Source: Azoarcus sp. CIB (lineage in GTDB: Bacteria; Pseudomonadota; Gammaproteobacteria; Burkholderiales; Rhodocyclaceae). Taken from it: DNA of 64,000 bases. A program made the translations under genes and the position numbers. The DNA is taken from contig NZ_CP011072.1 in assembly GCF_001190925.1 (NCBI RefSeq), forward strand, positions 4,836,001-4,900,000, in the 5' to 3' direction. Positions 48,301-56,935 of this stretch are shown here, piece after piece. The notes under the pieces were generated by a model. That model was not told where the DNA came from and did not search any database. It saw only the letters and a program-made list of their open reading frames with translations. Numbering within the stretch: position 1 is the first letter of the stretch; each line of letters starts with the position of its first letter.

Positions 48301-48576
48301 ATCCTGACCCGGCCTGCGCCCGAACTGTCGCCTGCCGAGCGCGCTGCGGTGAAAAAGGCCGCCCGGGAACTGCTTGCGCGGCTCCAGGCTTTGCTGGTGT
48401 TGAACTGGCGGCAAAAGTCCTCCGCCCGTTCGCAGCTCAAGCTGACCATCGAAGACATCCTCGATACCGGCCTGCCGCGCGCCTACACGCCGGAGCTATA
48501 CCACCAGAAGTGCTCGGCGGTCTTCGAGCACGTGTATGAGAGCTACCCGGAGCGGAATGCGGGCGTGTATGCCTGA
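45352..48576 (+). CDS. hsdR: Type I restriction endonuclease subunit HsdR
   Basis: 1074 aa, normal length. The N-terminal nuclease of the PD-(D/E)XK type has Asp154, Glu168 and Lys170 (RPDLVG...VVIELKK). The SF2 motor follows: Walker A TQGSGKS with Lys310, motif II DEAH at 405-408 (TDEAHRSQYD), FTGTPLIAGEE, and motif VI QTIARANRVFPGKHSGVIVD. A C-terminal helical region binds the HsdM/HsdS core. HsdR needs HsdS to recognise DNA, so with hsdS split it should be idle unless another specificity subunit exists. The nuclease and motor motifs are intact, so no decay is visible. Confidence 0.95.
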   Translation: MSPHAYTEDQLVEQPAIGLFAALGWQTVSALEETFGTGGTSTATLGRETRGEVVLVERLRAALGKFNPALLPEAINTAIDELTRDRSAMSLEAANREVYHLLKEGITVSVPDRENGGQKTERLRMVDWEHPENNDFLLVSQFSVTGALYTCRPDLVGFVNGLPWVVIELKKPGVPARAAFDENLTHYKQQIPSLFWSNALLIASNGTDSRVGSLTADWGRWVEWKRIEREDEARRVSLEVMLRGTCAPARLLDLVENFTLFSEHKAGLVKIIGQNHQFLGVNNAIASMLEARKLGHGRGGVFWQTQGSGKSFSMVFFAQKVLRKLAGNWTFVVVTDRVELDEQIAKTFKTTGAVSEAEGDACHAASGAHLRELLRGNHRYIFTLVHKFQTPELLCDRSDVIVLTDEAHRSQYDTLALNMRAALPKAMFLAFTGTPLIAGEERTKEVFGDYVSIYDFQQSIEDGATVPLFYENRTPELQLVNPDLNEDIYQLIEDADLDAEQEAKLERVLGRQYHLITRDDRLETVAQDIVRHFLGRGLLADSVGKAMVVSIDKATALRMHDKVKAHWTAETARVEKELGELAYQPRGGEMMPEQARRDLRMAELKQRLEVLTSTDMAVIVSPGQNEIQQMQTLGLDIEPHRKRMNLSSSTGQPGLDEKFKDTDDPLRLVFVCAMWLTGFDAPSCSTVYLDKPMRNHTLMQTIARANRVFPGKHSGVIVDYANVFASLEKALAIYGAGKDGQTPVKDKQQLVDELRKAVVAATAFCAAHCVMLGEIEATAVGSMERLSRIEDGMNALISPDRLRRDLFAHERLVSTLYRAVTPDPSALEFASRVACLTTLAETIRARLNPNPPDISQVMGRINGLLDESITGHEIRDQGPPALDLSKINFEALAQRFKESKHKNTDLEVLKAAIRAQLERMIRLNRTRADFAEKFEALIETYNAGSATIEALYNELLALSNSLNDEQQRHVRENMSEEELVIFDILTRPAPELSPAERAAVKKAARELLARLQALLVLNWRQKSSARSQLKLTIEDILDTGLPRAYTPELYHQKCSAVFEHVYESYPERNAGVYA

Positions 48577-48729
48577 GCTTTTACCTTAGCGATGGCTGCC
48601 ATGTCCGTTTCGCCGATGCTGCCGTCTTCCTGCATTCCCGACGCCCCCATGCGGCGCCGGGAATTCGGTCTGAGGTCGCTGAAGCGATAGTGGAGGCTGG
48701 CAGCCGGTCGGGGCCGGAAATGCCGGACA

Positions 48730-49596
48730 CTATTCGATGTTCTGCACCTGCTCGCGCATCTGCTCGATCAGCACCTTCATCTCCATCGCGATGCCGGTGA
48801 CGTCGGTTGCGGAGGACTTCGAGGCGAGCGTGTTGGCCTCGCGATTGAGTTCCTGCATCAGGAAATCGAGGCGCTTGCCGGCGGCGCCGCCGGCCTTGAG
48901 GATGCGCTGCACCTCGTCGATGTGCGCGGTCAGGCGCGACAGCTCCTCGGCGACGTCGATGCGCTGGGCGAAGAGGGCGACTTCCTGACGGATGCGGTCC
49001 TCGTCGAGCGAGGCGACCGCTTCGCGCAGGCGCGTCGTGAGCTTCTCCTGGTACTCGGCGACCAGCTCGGGGACGCGCGGCTGGGCCTGGGCGACCAGTT
49101 CGCGCATGCGGTCGAGGCGTTCGCGGATCATCGCCGCGAGCTTGTCGCCTTCGCGGCGCCGCGTCGCGACCAGCTCGTCGAGCGCGGCCTTCGCGAGTTC
49201 GAGCACGGCCGGCTGCAGTTCGTCGAAGCCGACGCTGTCGTCGGCCAGCATGCCGGGCCAGCGCAGGATCTCGGCCACCGACAGGTGTGAGGCGGAGGGC
49301 ATGCGGTCGCGCACGCGGGCTTCGGCATCGCTCAGCTGGTCGAGCAGCGCGGCGTTGAGGGCGAGGCTGCGCGGGCCGGCACCGTTGGTCTGCAGGTTCA
49401 GCCGGCATTCGACCTTGCCGCGGGTCAGGCGCGCGGAGATCAGCTCGCGGATCCCAGGCTCGGCCTGGCGCAGTTCGTCGCCGATGCGGAAAAACAGGTC
49501 GAGGTAGCGCGAATTCACGCTGCGCAGCTCGAGGTGGATGCTGACGCGACCGAGGTCGCGGGTCTGCACGGCGAAGCCGGTCATGCTGTGGATCAT
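48730..49596 (-). CDS. yicC: YicC family protein (endoribonuclease-type)
   Basis: 288 aa from the ATG giving MIHSMTGFAVQTRDLGRVSI, the invariant start of the family; frame upstream overlaps the divergent kinase promoter. RSVNSRYLDLFFRIGDELR and the C-terminal LDFLMQELNREANTLASKS, then MKVLIEQMREQVQNIE, are signatures. YicC is reported as an endoribonuclease acting on RNA, including small RNAs. It is divergent from the kinase gene, 93 bp apart. The gap 48577-48729 toward hsdR holds no gene I can support. Confidence 0.92.
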   Translation of the reverse strand: MIHSMTGFAVQTRDLGRVSIHLELRSVNSRYLDLFFRIGDELRQAEPGIRELISARLTRGKVECRLNLQTNGAGPRSLALNAALLDQLSDAEARVRDRMPSASHLSVAEILRWPGMLADDSVGFDELQPAVLELAKAALDELVATRRREGDKLAAMIRERLDRMRELVAQAQPRVPELVAEYQEKLTTRLREAVASLDEDRIRQEVALFAQRIDVAEELSRLTAHIDEVQRILKAGGAAGKRLDFLMQELNREANTLASKSSATDVTGIAMEMKVLIEQMREQVQNIE

Positions 49597-49689
49597 CGGT
49601 AGTGTCTCCGGGAAGCCGCTGCGATCCTGTACACTGCGGGTTCCAAACAAAAAAATGCCGCGGAAAGCCGGGTTCCAGCCTTCCTCCAA

Positions 49690-50640
49690 ATGTCTGCGCA
49701 AACAAACTGCCCTCTTCCCGCCGGTTTCCAGCTAGACCAGTACCGGATCGAGCGGCAGCTTTCGCTGGGCGGCTTCTCCATCGTCTACCTCGCCAACGAC
49801 CAGGAAGGCACGCCGGTGGCGATCAAGGAGTACCTGCCCAATTCGCTCGCCTTGCGCAAGGACGGCGAATTCGAACCGCAGGTTTCCGAGGAGCACTTGC
49901 CCGCGTTCCGCTACGGAATGAAGTGCTTCTTCGAAGAGGGCCGCTCGCTCGCGAAACTGATGCACCCCAACGTCGTTCAGGTGCTGAATTTCTTTCGCGC
50001 CAACAGCACAGTTTACATGGTGATGAAGTTCGAGCGCGGGCGCACGCTGCACGACTATATCCAGAAACATCGCGGCGAGGTGAGCGAAAGCTTCATCCGC
50101 GTGGTGTTCACGCGCCTGCTGAACGGCCTGCGCGAGGTGCATGCGCACAAGCTGCTGCATCTCGACATCAAGCCGTCGAACATCTACCTGCGCAACGACG
50201 GCACGCCGGTGCTGCTGGATTTCGGCGCGGCGCGGCAGACGCTGATGAGCGATCAGCCCATCCTGAAGCCGATGTACACACCCGGCTTCGCATCGCCCGA
50301 ACAGTTCGAGCACCGCGACGCGCTGGGGCCGTGGAGCGACATCTACAGCGTCGGCGCGAGCCTGCACGCATGCATCACGGGCAACCCGCCGCTGCGCTCG
50401 GACGAACGCATCAAGAACGACACCTTCGTGCCGCTGCGCAGGACGCACGGCGCACAGTATTCCCCGCAACTGCTGGACACCATCGACTGGTGCCTGAAGC
50501 TCGACCCGCTGGCACGCCCGCAGAGCGTGTATTCGCTGCAGAAGGCGCTGATCCGCCGCGACGACGACGGCGACACGGTGCACGCGGGGCTGTTCGGCGA
50601 CCTCGGCGCACGGCTGAAGTCGTTTATCGGACGTACATAA
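49690..50640 (+). CDS. Hanks-type serine/threonine protein kinase
   Basis: 316 aa soluble kinase with no membrane segment or sensor domain. The glycine loop is LSLGGFSIVYLA, the ATP lysine is Lys46 (AIKEYLP), the catalytic loop is HLDIKPSN with Asp159, and the metal site is DFG with Asp177. FASPEQF follows the activation loop, and GPWSDIYSVGASLHA is subdomain IX. It is 14 bp before a PP2C phosphatase gene, so the two form a reversible phosphorylation pair. The targets are not known; the genes that follow in the operon act in RNA maturation, nucleotide cleaning and heme supply. Confidence 0.93.
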   Translation: MSAQTNCPLPAGFQLDQYRIERQLSLGGFSIVYLANDQEGTPVAIKEYLPNSLALRKDGEFEPQVSEEHLPAFRYGMKCFFEEGRSLAKLMHPNVVQVLNFFRANSTVYMVMKFERGRTLHDYIQKHRGEVSESFIRVVFTRLLNGLREVHAHKLLHLDIKPSNIYLRNDGTPVLLDFGAARQTLMSDQPILKPMYTPGFASPEQFEHRDALGPWSDIYSVGASLHACITGNPPLRSDERIKNDTFVPLRRTHGAQYSPQLLDTIDWCLKLDPLARPQSVYSLQKALIRRDDDGDTVHAGLFGDLGARLKSFIGRT

Positions 50641-50654
50641 GGAAGGACGCGACC

Positions 50655-51572
50655 GTGAAATTCACGATCTACCAGGAAAGCCGGGTTGGCCAGCGCAAGA
50701 ACAACCAGGACCGGCTCGCCTACAGCTATTCGCGCGACGCGCTGTTGATGGTGGTGGCCGACGGCATGGGCGGGCACCTGCACGGCGAGGTCGCCTCGCA
50801 CATCTGCGTACAGTTCATCACCGAGGCCTTCCAGCGCGACGCGCGGTCGGTGCAGCGCGACCCGTCGATGTTCCTGTCGCGCGCGCTGACGAACGCGCAT
50901 AACGCGATCCTCGACTACGCCTTCGACAAGAACCTCGACGAGGCGCCGCGCACGACCGTGGTCGCGTGCATCGTGCAGGACGGCTTCGCCTACTGGGCGC
51001 ACGCAGGCGATTCGCGCCTGTACGTGCTGCGCCAAGGCAGGATCGCAATGCACACGCGCGACCATTCGCGCGTGCAATTGATGATAGACCAGGGCCTCCT
51101 CAACGCCGAGGAGGCCGCGCGCCACCCGGGGCGCAACCGCGTGTATAGCTGCCTCGGCGGCAACCACGCGCCGCAGGTCGAATTCTCCAAGCGCCTGCCG
51201 CTGCGCGACGGCGACGTGCTCGCGCTGTGCTCCGACGGCGTATGGGGGCCGCTCGGCGACGCGGCCCTGAGCGAGGGGATGTCGGCCCCCGACATCATGA
51301 GGGCGGTCCCTGCCCTGCTCGACCGTGCCGAGGCAATCGCCGGGGCGAGCTGCGACAACCTGTCGATGATCGCGATGCGCTGGCACGACGACGCCACCCA
51401 GCCGCACGGCGATGCGGTATCGACGCAGACGATGGCGCTCGACAACTTCACGACGCAGCTCGAAAGCTTCGACACCTCGCGCGCACCCGCATCGCGCTTC
51501 GACATCAGCGACGACGACATCGAAAAGGCGATTTCCGAAATCAACGCCGCCATCCAGAAATTCAGCAAATAG
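50655..51572 (+). CDS. PP2C-family serine/threonine phosphatase
   Basis: 305 aa from a GTG 8 bases after GGAAGGA. Metal-binding motifs are kept: KNNQDR near 15-20, VVADGMGGH, WAHAGDSRLYVLR, LCSDGVW and CDNLSMIAM. A tail of about 60 residues after the catalytic domain (after MRWHDDATQP) ends in DDDIEKAISEINAAIQKFSK and could be a docking helix. It should reverse the action of the kinase encoded just upstream. Confidence 0.93.
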   Translation: MKFTIYQESRVGQRKNNQDRLAYSYSRDALLMVVADGMGGHLHGEVASHICVQFITEAFQRDARSVQRDPSMFLSRALTNAHNAILDYAFDKNLDEAPRTTVVACIVQDGFAYWAHAGDSRLYVLRQGRIAMHTRDHSRVQLMIDQGLLNAEEAARHPGRNRVYSCLGGNHAPQVEFSKRLPLRDGDVLALCSDGVWGPLGDAALSEGMSAPDIMRAVPALLDRAEAIAGASCDNLSMIAMRWHDDATQPHGDAVSTQTMALDNFTTQLESFDTSRAPASRFDISDDDIEKAISEINAAIQKFSK

Positions 51573-51581
51573 GAAAACCGC

Positions 51582-52301
51582 ATGCGCCCGAGCCACCGCC
51601 ACGCCGACGAACTGCGTATCGTCCGGATCACCCGCAACTTCACCTGCCACGCCGAGGGGTCGGTGCTGGTCGAATTCGGCGCGACGCGCGTGTTGTGCAC
51701 GGCCAGCATCGAGGAATCCGTGCCGCCCTTCCTGCGCGGCAAGGGCCGCGGCTGGGTGACCGCCGAGTACGGCATGCTGCCGCGCTCGACCCACACGCGC
51801 AGCGCGCGCGAGGCTGCCAAGGGCAAGCAGAGCGGGCGCACACAGGAGATCCAGCGCCTGATCGGGCGCAGCCTGCGCGCAGTGGTGGACCTCGCCGCGC
51901 TGGGCGAGCGCCAGATCATCGTCGACTGCGACGTGCTGCAGGCCGACGGCGGCACGCGCACCGCGGCGATCACGGGCGCCTGCGTCGCAGTGCATGACGC
52001 GATCGCGAAACTGATCGCGGCCGGCAAGCTCGCCGCCAGCCCGATGCGCGACTTCGTCGCCGCGGTGTCGGTGGGCATCCACAAGGGCGTGCCGGTGCTG
52101 GACCTCGACTACGCGGAGGATTCCGACTGCGACACCGACATGAACGTGGTGATGACCGGCGCCGGCGGCTTCGTCGAGGTGCAGGGCACGGCCGAGGGCA
52201 CGCCGTTCACGCGCAAGGAACTCGACGCGCTGCTGGCACTCGCAGAAGGAGGCATTCGCGAGCTGTTCGCAGCACAGCGCGCGGCCATTGCGGAGCAGTG
52301 A
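51582..52301 (+). CDS. rph: Ribonuclease PH
   Basis: 239 aa, standard length. Phosphate-dependent 3'-5' exoribonuclease that trims tRNA precursors. It begins [20 protein letters not shown], with [17 protein letters not shown], the phosphate-binding segment, then [17 protein letters not shown], and the catalytic acidic stretch [20 protein letters not shown]. It starts 9 bp after the phosphatase stop and is followed 4 bp later by rdgB, so it belongs to the same transcript. Confidence 0.97.
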   Translation: MRPSHRHADELRIVRITRNFTCHAEGSVLVEFGATRVLCTASIEESVPPFLRGKGRGWVTAEYGMLPRSTHTRSAREAAKGKQSGRTQEIQRLIGRSLRAVVDLAALGERQIIVDCDVLQADGGTRTAAITGACVAVHDAIAKLIAAGKLAASPMRDFVAAVSVGIHKGVPVLDLDYAEDSDCDTDMNVVMTGAGGFVEVQGTAEGTPFTRKELDALLALAEGGIRELFAAQRAAIAEQ

Positions 52302-52305
52302 CACG

Positions 52306-52902
52306 ATGAGCAAACGACTGGTACTCGCGAGCAACAACGCCAAGAAGGCCGCCGAGATGGTGGCACTGCTGGCGCCGCTGGGCATCGAGGTGATGCCGCA
52401 GTCGGCCTTCGACATTCCGGAGGCGGAGGAGCCGCACAACACCTTCGTCGAGAATGCGCTCGCAAAGGCGCGCCACGCTGCCAGGTTGAGCGGCCTGCCG
52501 GCCGTCGCGGACGACTCAGGCCTGTGCGTGACGGCACTGGGCGGCGCCCCGGGCGTGCAGTCGGCGCGCTTTGCCGGCGAACCGAAGTCCGACGCGCGTA
52601 ACAACGCGCTGCTGATCGAGCGCCTCGCCGATGTCAGCGACCGGCGCGCCTTCTTCTATTCGGTGGTCGTGCTGGTGCGCCATGCGGACGACCCGCGCCC
52701 CCTGATCGCAGACGGCGAATGGCACGGCGCGATCCTCGACGCACCGCGCGGCGAGACCGGCTTCGGCTACGACCCGCTGTTCTACGTGCCGCAGCTGGGC
52801 CAGACCGCCGCCGAACTCGACGCGAAGCTGAAGAACACGCTCAGCCACCGCGGCGCGGCGATGCGCCACCTGTTGTCGAGGCTGGAAACCGACCCGCTGT
52901 GA
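52306..52902 (+). CDS. rdgB: XTP/dITP pyrophosphatase (RdgB/HAM1)
   Basis: 198 aa. It removes non-canonical purine triphosphates (dITP, XTP) from the nucleotide pool. LVLASNNAKKAAEM binds the substrate phosphates, ADDSGLCVTALGGAPGVQSA carries the catalytic acidic residues, and GETGFGYDPLFYVP and LSHRGAAMRHL close the site. The ATG 4 bp after the rph stop is chosen; an in-frame ATG six codons earlier overlaps rph. The last codons overlap the hemW start (GTGA). Confidence 0.96.
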   Translation: MSKRLVLASNNAKKAAEMVALLAPLGIEVMPQSAFDIPEAEEPHNTFVENALAKARHAARLSGLPAVADDSGLCVTALGGAPGVQSARFAGEPKSDARNNALLIERLADVSDRRAFFYSVVVLVRHADDPRPLIADGEWHGAILDAPRGETGFGYDPLFYVPQLGQTAAELDAKLKNTLSHRGAAMRHLLSRLETDPL

Positions 52903-54125
52903 GCGAACGCCGCATCATCCCGCTGGCAGTCGCGCCGGCCGCGGGCAAGGCGTCGAGCGAACTGCCGGCGCGCCCGCAGCTGACCACCCCGCCGCCGCTC
53001 GCGCTGTACGTGCATTACCCGTGGTGCGTGAAGAAGTGCCCGTACTGCGACTTCAACTCGCACGCCCCGCGCGGCGGCGAGATTCCCGAAGCGGCCTACA
53101 TCGACGCGCTGCTCGCCGACCTCGAAAGCGCCCTGCCGCAGGTGTGGGGGCGGCGCGTGCATTCGATCTTCTTCGGCGGCGGCACCCCCAGCCTGATGTC
53201 GGCGCAGGGGCTGGACCGGCTACTGACGGGCATCCGCACGCTGCTGCCGCTCGACCCGATGGCCGAGGTCACGCTGGAGGCCAACCCCGGCACCGTCGAG
53301 GCGGCCCGCTTCCGCGACTTTCGCGCGGCGGGCGTGAACCGCCTGTCGCTGGGCATCCAGAGCTTCGACGACCGGCAGCTCGTCCGCCTCGGCCGCATCC
53401 ACGGCGGCGACGAGGCGCGCCGGGCAATCGACATGGCGCTCGCGCACTTCGAGCGCGTAAACCTCGACCTGATGTACGCGCTGCCCGAGCAGACGCTCGC
53501 CGAAGCGCTCGCCGACCTCGACACCGCGCTGGCGTTCGGCGTCACGCACCTGTCGTGCTACCACCTGACGCTGGAGCCCAACACGCCCTTCGCGCACGCG
53601 CCGCCGCCGCTGCCCGACGACGACCTGTCGGCCGACATGCAGGAGGCGATCGAGGAGCGGCTCGCCGGCGCGGGCTTCCGCCACTATGAGACTTCGGCCT
53701 TCGCGAAGCCGGGCCAGGAGTGCCGGCACAACCTCAACTACTGGACCTTCGGCGACTACCTCGGCATCGGCGCCGGCGCGCATGGCAAGCTGTCGAACCA
53801 CGAGGGCATCGTGCGCGAGATGCGCCACAAGCATCCGACGCGCTACCTCGACGGTGCGCAGCGGCGCGAGTTCGTGCAGGAACGCCGCGAGGTCGGGGTC
53901 GCCGAACTGCCCTTCGAATTCATGATGAACGCGCTGCGGCTCACCGGCGGCTTCCCGCGCCGGCTGCTCGCGGACCGCACGGGCCTGCCCTTCGCGGCGA
54001 TCGAGGCGGAGTTGATCGAGGCGCGGCAGCGCGGGCTGGTGCAGGTCGACGGCGACGAGATCCGCCCCACCGAACAGGGGCGGCGCTTCCTCAACGACCT
54101 GCTGACGCTGTTCCTGCGCGACTAG
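52899..54125 (+). CDS. hemW: Radical SAM heme chaperone HemW
   Basis: 408 aa from a GTG in a GTGA overlap with rdgB. The radical SAM cluster motif CX3CX2C is CVKKCPYC, within YVHYPWCVKKCPYCDFNSH. FFGGGTPSLMS, EANPGT and LSLGIQSFDDRQL are the following core motifs. The extra Cys after CPYC that marks HemN is absent (DFNSH), in line with HemW, a heme-binding protein that delivers heme rather than oxidising coproporphyrinogen. The first about 35 residues form a variable lead. It is the last gene of the operon; sppA converges on it 3 bp away. Confidence 0.95.
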   Translation: MSERRIIPLAVAPAAGKASSELPARPQLTTPPPLALYVHYPWCVKKCPYCDFNSHAPRGGEIPEAAYIDALLADLESALPQVWGRRVHSIFFGGGTPSLMSAQGLDRLLTGIRTLLPLDPMAEVTLEANPGTVEAARFRDFRAAGVNRLSLGIQSFDDRQLVRLGRIHGGDEARRAIDMALAHFERVNLDLMYALPEQTLAEALADLDTALAFGVTHLSCYHLTLEPNTPFAHAPPPLPDDDLSADMQEAIEERLAGAGFRHYETSAFAKPGQECRHNLNYWTFGDYLGIGAGAHGKLSNHEGIVREMRHKHPTRYLDGAQRREFVQERREVGVAELPFEFMMNALRLTGGFPRRLLADRTGLPFAAIEAELIEARQRGLVQVDGDEIRPTEQGRRFLNDLLTLFLRD

Positions 54126-54128
54126 CGC

Positions 54129-55940
54129 CTACGGCGCATCGCACAGGCAATGCCCGTACAGGTGCTGCGGGTCGTTCCAGCGCAGCAGGTCCGCGGCCTG
54201 CGCCTGCAGGTTGCCGAGGAGGCGTGCGAGTGGCGACTCGGTGGTGATGCCCGCGGGGCCGGCGACCGACATCAGGCGGCGCAGCAGCAGCTGGCGGAGG
54301 TTGATCTCCCCGGAGGGCCACACCGTCTCGTAGCGATCGAGCTGCGCGCGCTTCGCCGCGGCGGCGATCGCGTCCTCGATCCCGCCGAGCTTGTCGACGA
54401 GGCCCAGGCGCAGCGCTGCCTCTCCGGTCCATACGCGGCCGCGGGCGACGGCATCGACCTCGCCGAGGTCCTTCCTGCGCGCGCTCGCGACGATCTCGAG
54501 GAAGCGCCGGTAGCTGTGCTCGACGCCCAGCTGCATCGCCTTCGCCAGCGCGGGGTCGAGCGGACGGCGCGGGTCCAGCGTGCCGGCGAGCGGGCCGGTC
54601 GCGACGCGGTCGGTGGTGACGCCGAGACGGGCGAGCGGTTCGGTGAGCTCGGGGAACATCGCGAACACGCCGATCGAGCCGGTGAGCGTCTCCGGCCGTG
54701 CCCAGATCTCGTCCGCGCCCGCCGCAACCCAGTAGCCACCGGACGCGGCGACGGAACTCATCGACGCGACGACCGGCTTGCCCGCGCGGCGCGTGAGTTC
54801 CAGCTCGCGGCGGATCACCTCCGACGCCCAGGCGCTGCCGCCGGGGCTGTCGATGCGCAGGACTATGGCCTTCACGGCCTCGTCCTCGCGCGCCGCGCGG
54901 ATCTGCGCCGCGAGGCTGTCGCCGCCGACCGAATCCTCGTCCGCCGCGCCATCGACGATCGCGCCCTGGGCGACCAGCACCGCGACGCGCGCATTCTCGT
55001 GCGGGCGCGCGGCGCGCACCGCAGCAAGGTAATCGTCCGCGTCGATGCGCCGGTAGTCCTTGTCATCGGCCCCCTCGCCGACGCGTGCCTTGAGCAGCTC
55101 GCGCCATTCGTCGCGCTGGGTCAGCGCATCGACGAGACCGGCGTCGCGCGCGGCACCGGCTGCGTCGCCGCCGGCCGCCTGCAGCAGCCCGGCGTAGTCG
55201 TCGACATAGCGGTCGAGCGCCTCGGGGGCGAGCTTGCGGCTGCCTGCGACCCGCTCGCGCATGCCTTTCCACAGCGCGTCGAGCAGCACGCGCGAGGACT
55301 CGCGGTCCTCGTCGGACATGTCGGTGCGCGTGAACGGTTCGCTGAAGGACTTGTACTCGCCGACGCGGAACACATGCACCTTCACGCCCAGCGCATCGAG
55401 CGCGCCCTTGAAATAGCTGACGTTGCGCGCGAGACCGGGCAGCAGCACGAAGCCGTCGGGCGCGAGATGAACCTCGTCGGCGATGCTCGCGAGGAAGTAC
55501 TGTCCCTGCAGGAAGCGCTCGCCGCGCGCATACACCGGCTTGCCGCCGCTCTTGAAGTCGAGCACCGCCTCGCGCAGCTCGGCGAGCTTGGACAACCCGC
55601 CCTGGCCGAGGAGATCGGTCTCGATGACCAGCGCCTTGATGCGCTTGTCCTCGCGTGCGGCGCGGATCGCCTCGAGCAGGTCGGGCAGCGAGGTCTGGGC
55701 TACGGAGACCCCGCCCGAGCGGATGATGCCCAGCGGATCATTGACGCGCACGCGCTCGACCAGGGTGCCCGCAGGCCGCAGCACCAGCGCCGCACCGTCG
55801 GGCACGGACGGCCCCGGATACAGCGCGAAGGCCAGGACCAGCGCGAGCGCCAGCACGAACACGAGCGTGACGACGACGCGCCGCAGCGAGTCCACCAGCC
55901 ACCAGACCCCGCGAAAGACCCTGCCCAAAAAGCTCCACAT
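54129..55940 (-). CDS. sppA: Signal peptide peptidase SppA, 67 kDa type
   Basis: 603 aa from the ATG 6 bases after GAGGTGA; an ATG 16 codons earlier has no ribosome site. One N-terminal membrane anchor (VVVTLVFVLALALVLAFAL, about 23-41) precedes two tandem S49 peptidase-like domains. The catalytic Ser is in the second domain, MSSVAASGGYWVAAGADEI, and the general-base Lys in the first, GEYKSFSEPFTRTD. It breaks down cleaved signal peptides in the inner membrane. It follows trmB on the same strand after a palindromic repeat. Confidence 0.95.
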   Translation of the reverse strand: MWSFLGRVFRGVWWLVDSLRRVVVTLVFVLALALVLAFALYPGPSVPDGAALVLRPAGTLVERVRVNDPLGIIRSGGVSVAQTSLPDLLEAIRAAREDKRIKALVIETDLLGQGGLSKLAELREAVLDFKSGGKPVYARGERFLQGQYFLASIADEVHLAPDGFVLLPGLARNVSYFKGALDALGVKVHVFRVGEYKSFSEPFTRTDMSDEDRESSRVLLDALWKGMRERVAGSRKLAPEALDRYVDDYAGLLQAAGGDAAGAARDAGLVDALTQRDEWRELLKARVGEGADDKDYRRIDADDYLAAVRAARPHENARVAVLVAQGAIVDGAADEDSVGGDSLAAQIRAAREDEAVKAIVLRIDSPGGSAWASEVIRRELELTRRAGKPVVASMSSVAASGGYWVAAGADEIWARPETLTGSIGVFAMFPELTEPLARLGVTTDRVATGPLAGTLDPRRPLDPALAKAMQLGVEHSYRRFLEIVASARRKDLGEVDAVARGRVWTGEAALRLGLVDKLGGIEDAIAAAAKRAQLDRYETVWPSGEINLRQLLLRRLMSVAGPAGITTESPLARLLGNLQAQAADLLRWNDPQHLYGHCLCDAP

Positions 55941-55962
55941 ACGCTTCACCTCGGTTGATCCG

Positions 55963-56034
55963 GTGGGAGCGGCGTCAGCCGCGGACAAGATGCATGCGGA
56001 ATGCTATCCGATTCGCGGCTGAGCCCGCTCCCAT
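55963..56034. repeat. Palindromic repeat between trmB and sppA (family 3, REP-like)
   Basis: Arms starting GTGGGAGCGGCGTCAGCCGCG (first 20 shown differ little from its partner) at 55963-55983 and CGCGGCTGAGCCCGCTCCCA at 56014-56033 pair with few mismatches around a 30-base loop. The GTGGGAGCGG core is like widespread REP sequences. Only this copy was found in the window. Confidence 0.7.
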
Positions 56035-56061
56035 TGCCATATTCGACGGCATTCCGGGCGT

Positions 56062-56823
56062 TCACCCACGCCGCCGGAACACCAGATCCCACACGCCGTG
56101 ACCCAGTTTCAGGCCGCGGTTCTCGAACTTGGTCAGCGGCCGGTAGTCCGGGCGCGGCGCGAAGCCGTCCGCGGTGTTCTCCAGCGCCGGCTCGGCGGAG
56201 AGGATCTCCATCATCCAGTGCGCGTACTCCTCCCAGTCCGTCGCGCAGTGCAGGTAACCGCCCGGGGCGAGGCGCGAGGCGATCAGCGCGACGAAGTCGG
56301 ACTGGATGATGCGCCGCTTGTGGTGGCGCTTCTTGTGCCAGGGATCGGGGAAGAACACATGCACGCCGGCGAGCGCGCCTTCCGGGATCATGTCGCGCAG
56401 CACTTCGACGGCGTCGTGCTGCATGATGCGCAGGTTGGCGAGGCCGTTGTCGGCGATCAGCTTGCACAGGCTGCCGACGCCGGGGCCGTGCACCTCGATG
56501 CCGAGGAAATCCTTGTCGGGCAGCGCCGCGGCGATCTTCGCGGTGGTCTCGCCCATGCCGAAGCCGATCTCGACGATCGTCGGCGCATGGCGGCCGAAGG
56601 CGGCGTCGAGGTCGAGCGGCGCGAGGCGGTAGGGAATCGAGACCCTGGGGAAGGTCTCCTCCATGTGGCGCTGCTGGGCGACGGACATGCGCCCCTGGCG
56701 CAGCACGAAGCTGCGGATCGAGCGGCTGGAGAAGCGCGCCTCGGGGTCGCCCGGCGGCGCGTGATGAGGTTCGGCGGAGGCGGTCGGATCGGTATCCGGG
56801 TGGTCGGGAGTGGTTGCGGTCAT
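56062..56823 (-). CDS. trmB: tRNA (guanine-N7-)-methyltransferase
   Basis: 253 aa. It methylates G46 in the variable loop of tRNAs. The SAM motif is [19 protein letters not shown], and [18 protein letters not shown] and [19 protein letters not shown] are the family signatures. The first about 45 residues are Pro/Ala/His-rich and probably disordered; the ATG at 56823 is chosen over one ten codons earlier, but neither has a strong ribosome site. It follows thiG on the same strand after 112 bp. Confidence 0.95.
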   Translation of the reverse strand: MTATTPDHPDTDPTASAEPHHAPPGDPEARFSSRSIRSFVLRQGRMSVAQQRHMEETFPRVSIPYRLAPLDLDAAFGRHAPTIVEIGFGMGETTAKIAAALPDKDFLGIEVHGPGVGSLCKLIADNGLANLRIMQHDAVEVLRDMIPEGALAGVHVFFPDPWHKKRHHKRRIIQSDFVALIASRLAPGGYLHCATDWEEYAHWMMEILSAEPALENTADGFAPRPDYRPLTKFENRGLKLGHGVWDLVFRRRG

Positions 56824-56935
56824 CTTTGCAGGGCAGGAGGCGACGGCACGCAAGCGGCCGCGCTCGGCAGGCGGAACGGAAATGGAGGAATCCGGCAGTC
56901 GCAGCGGCCCGCAATGCGCGCCGCTGCGACAAGAC

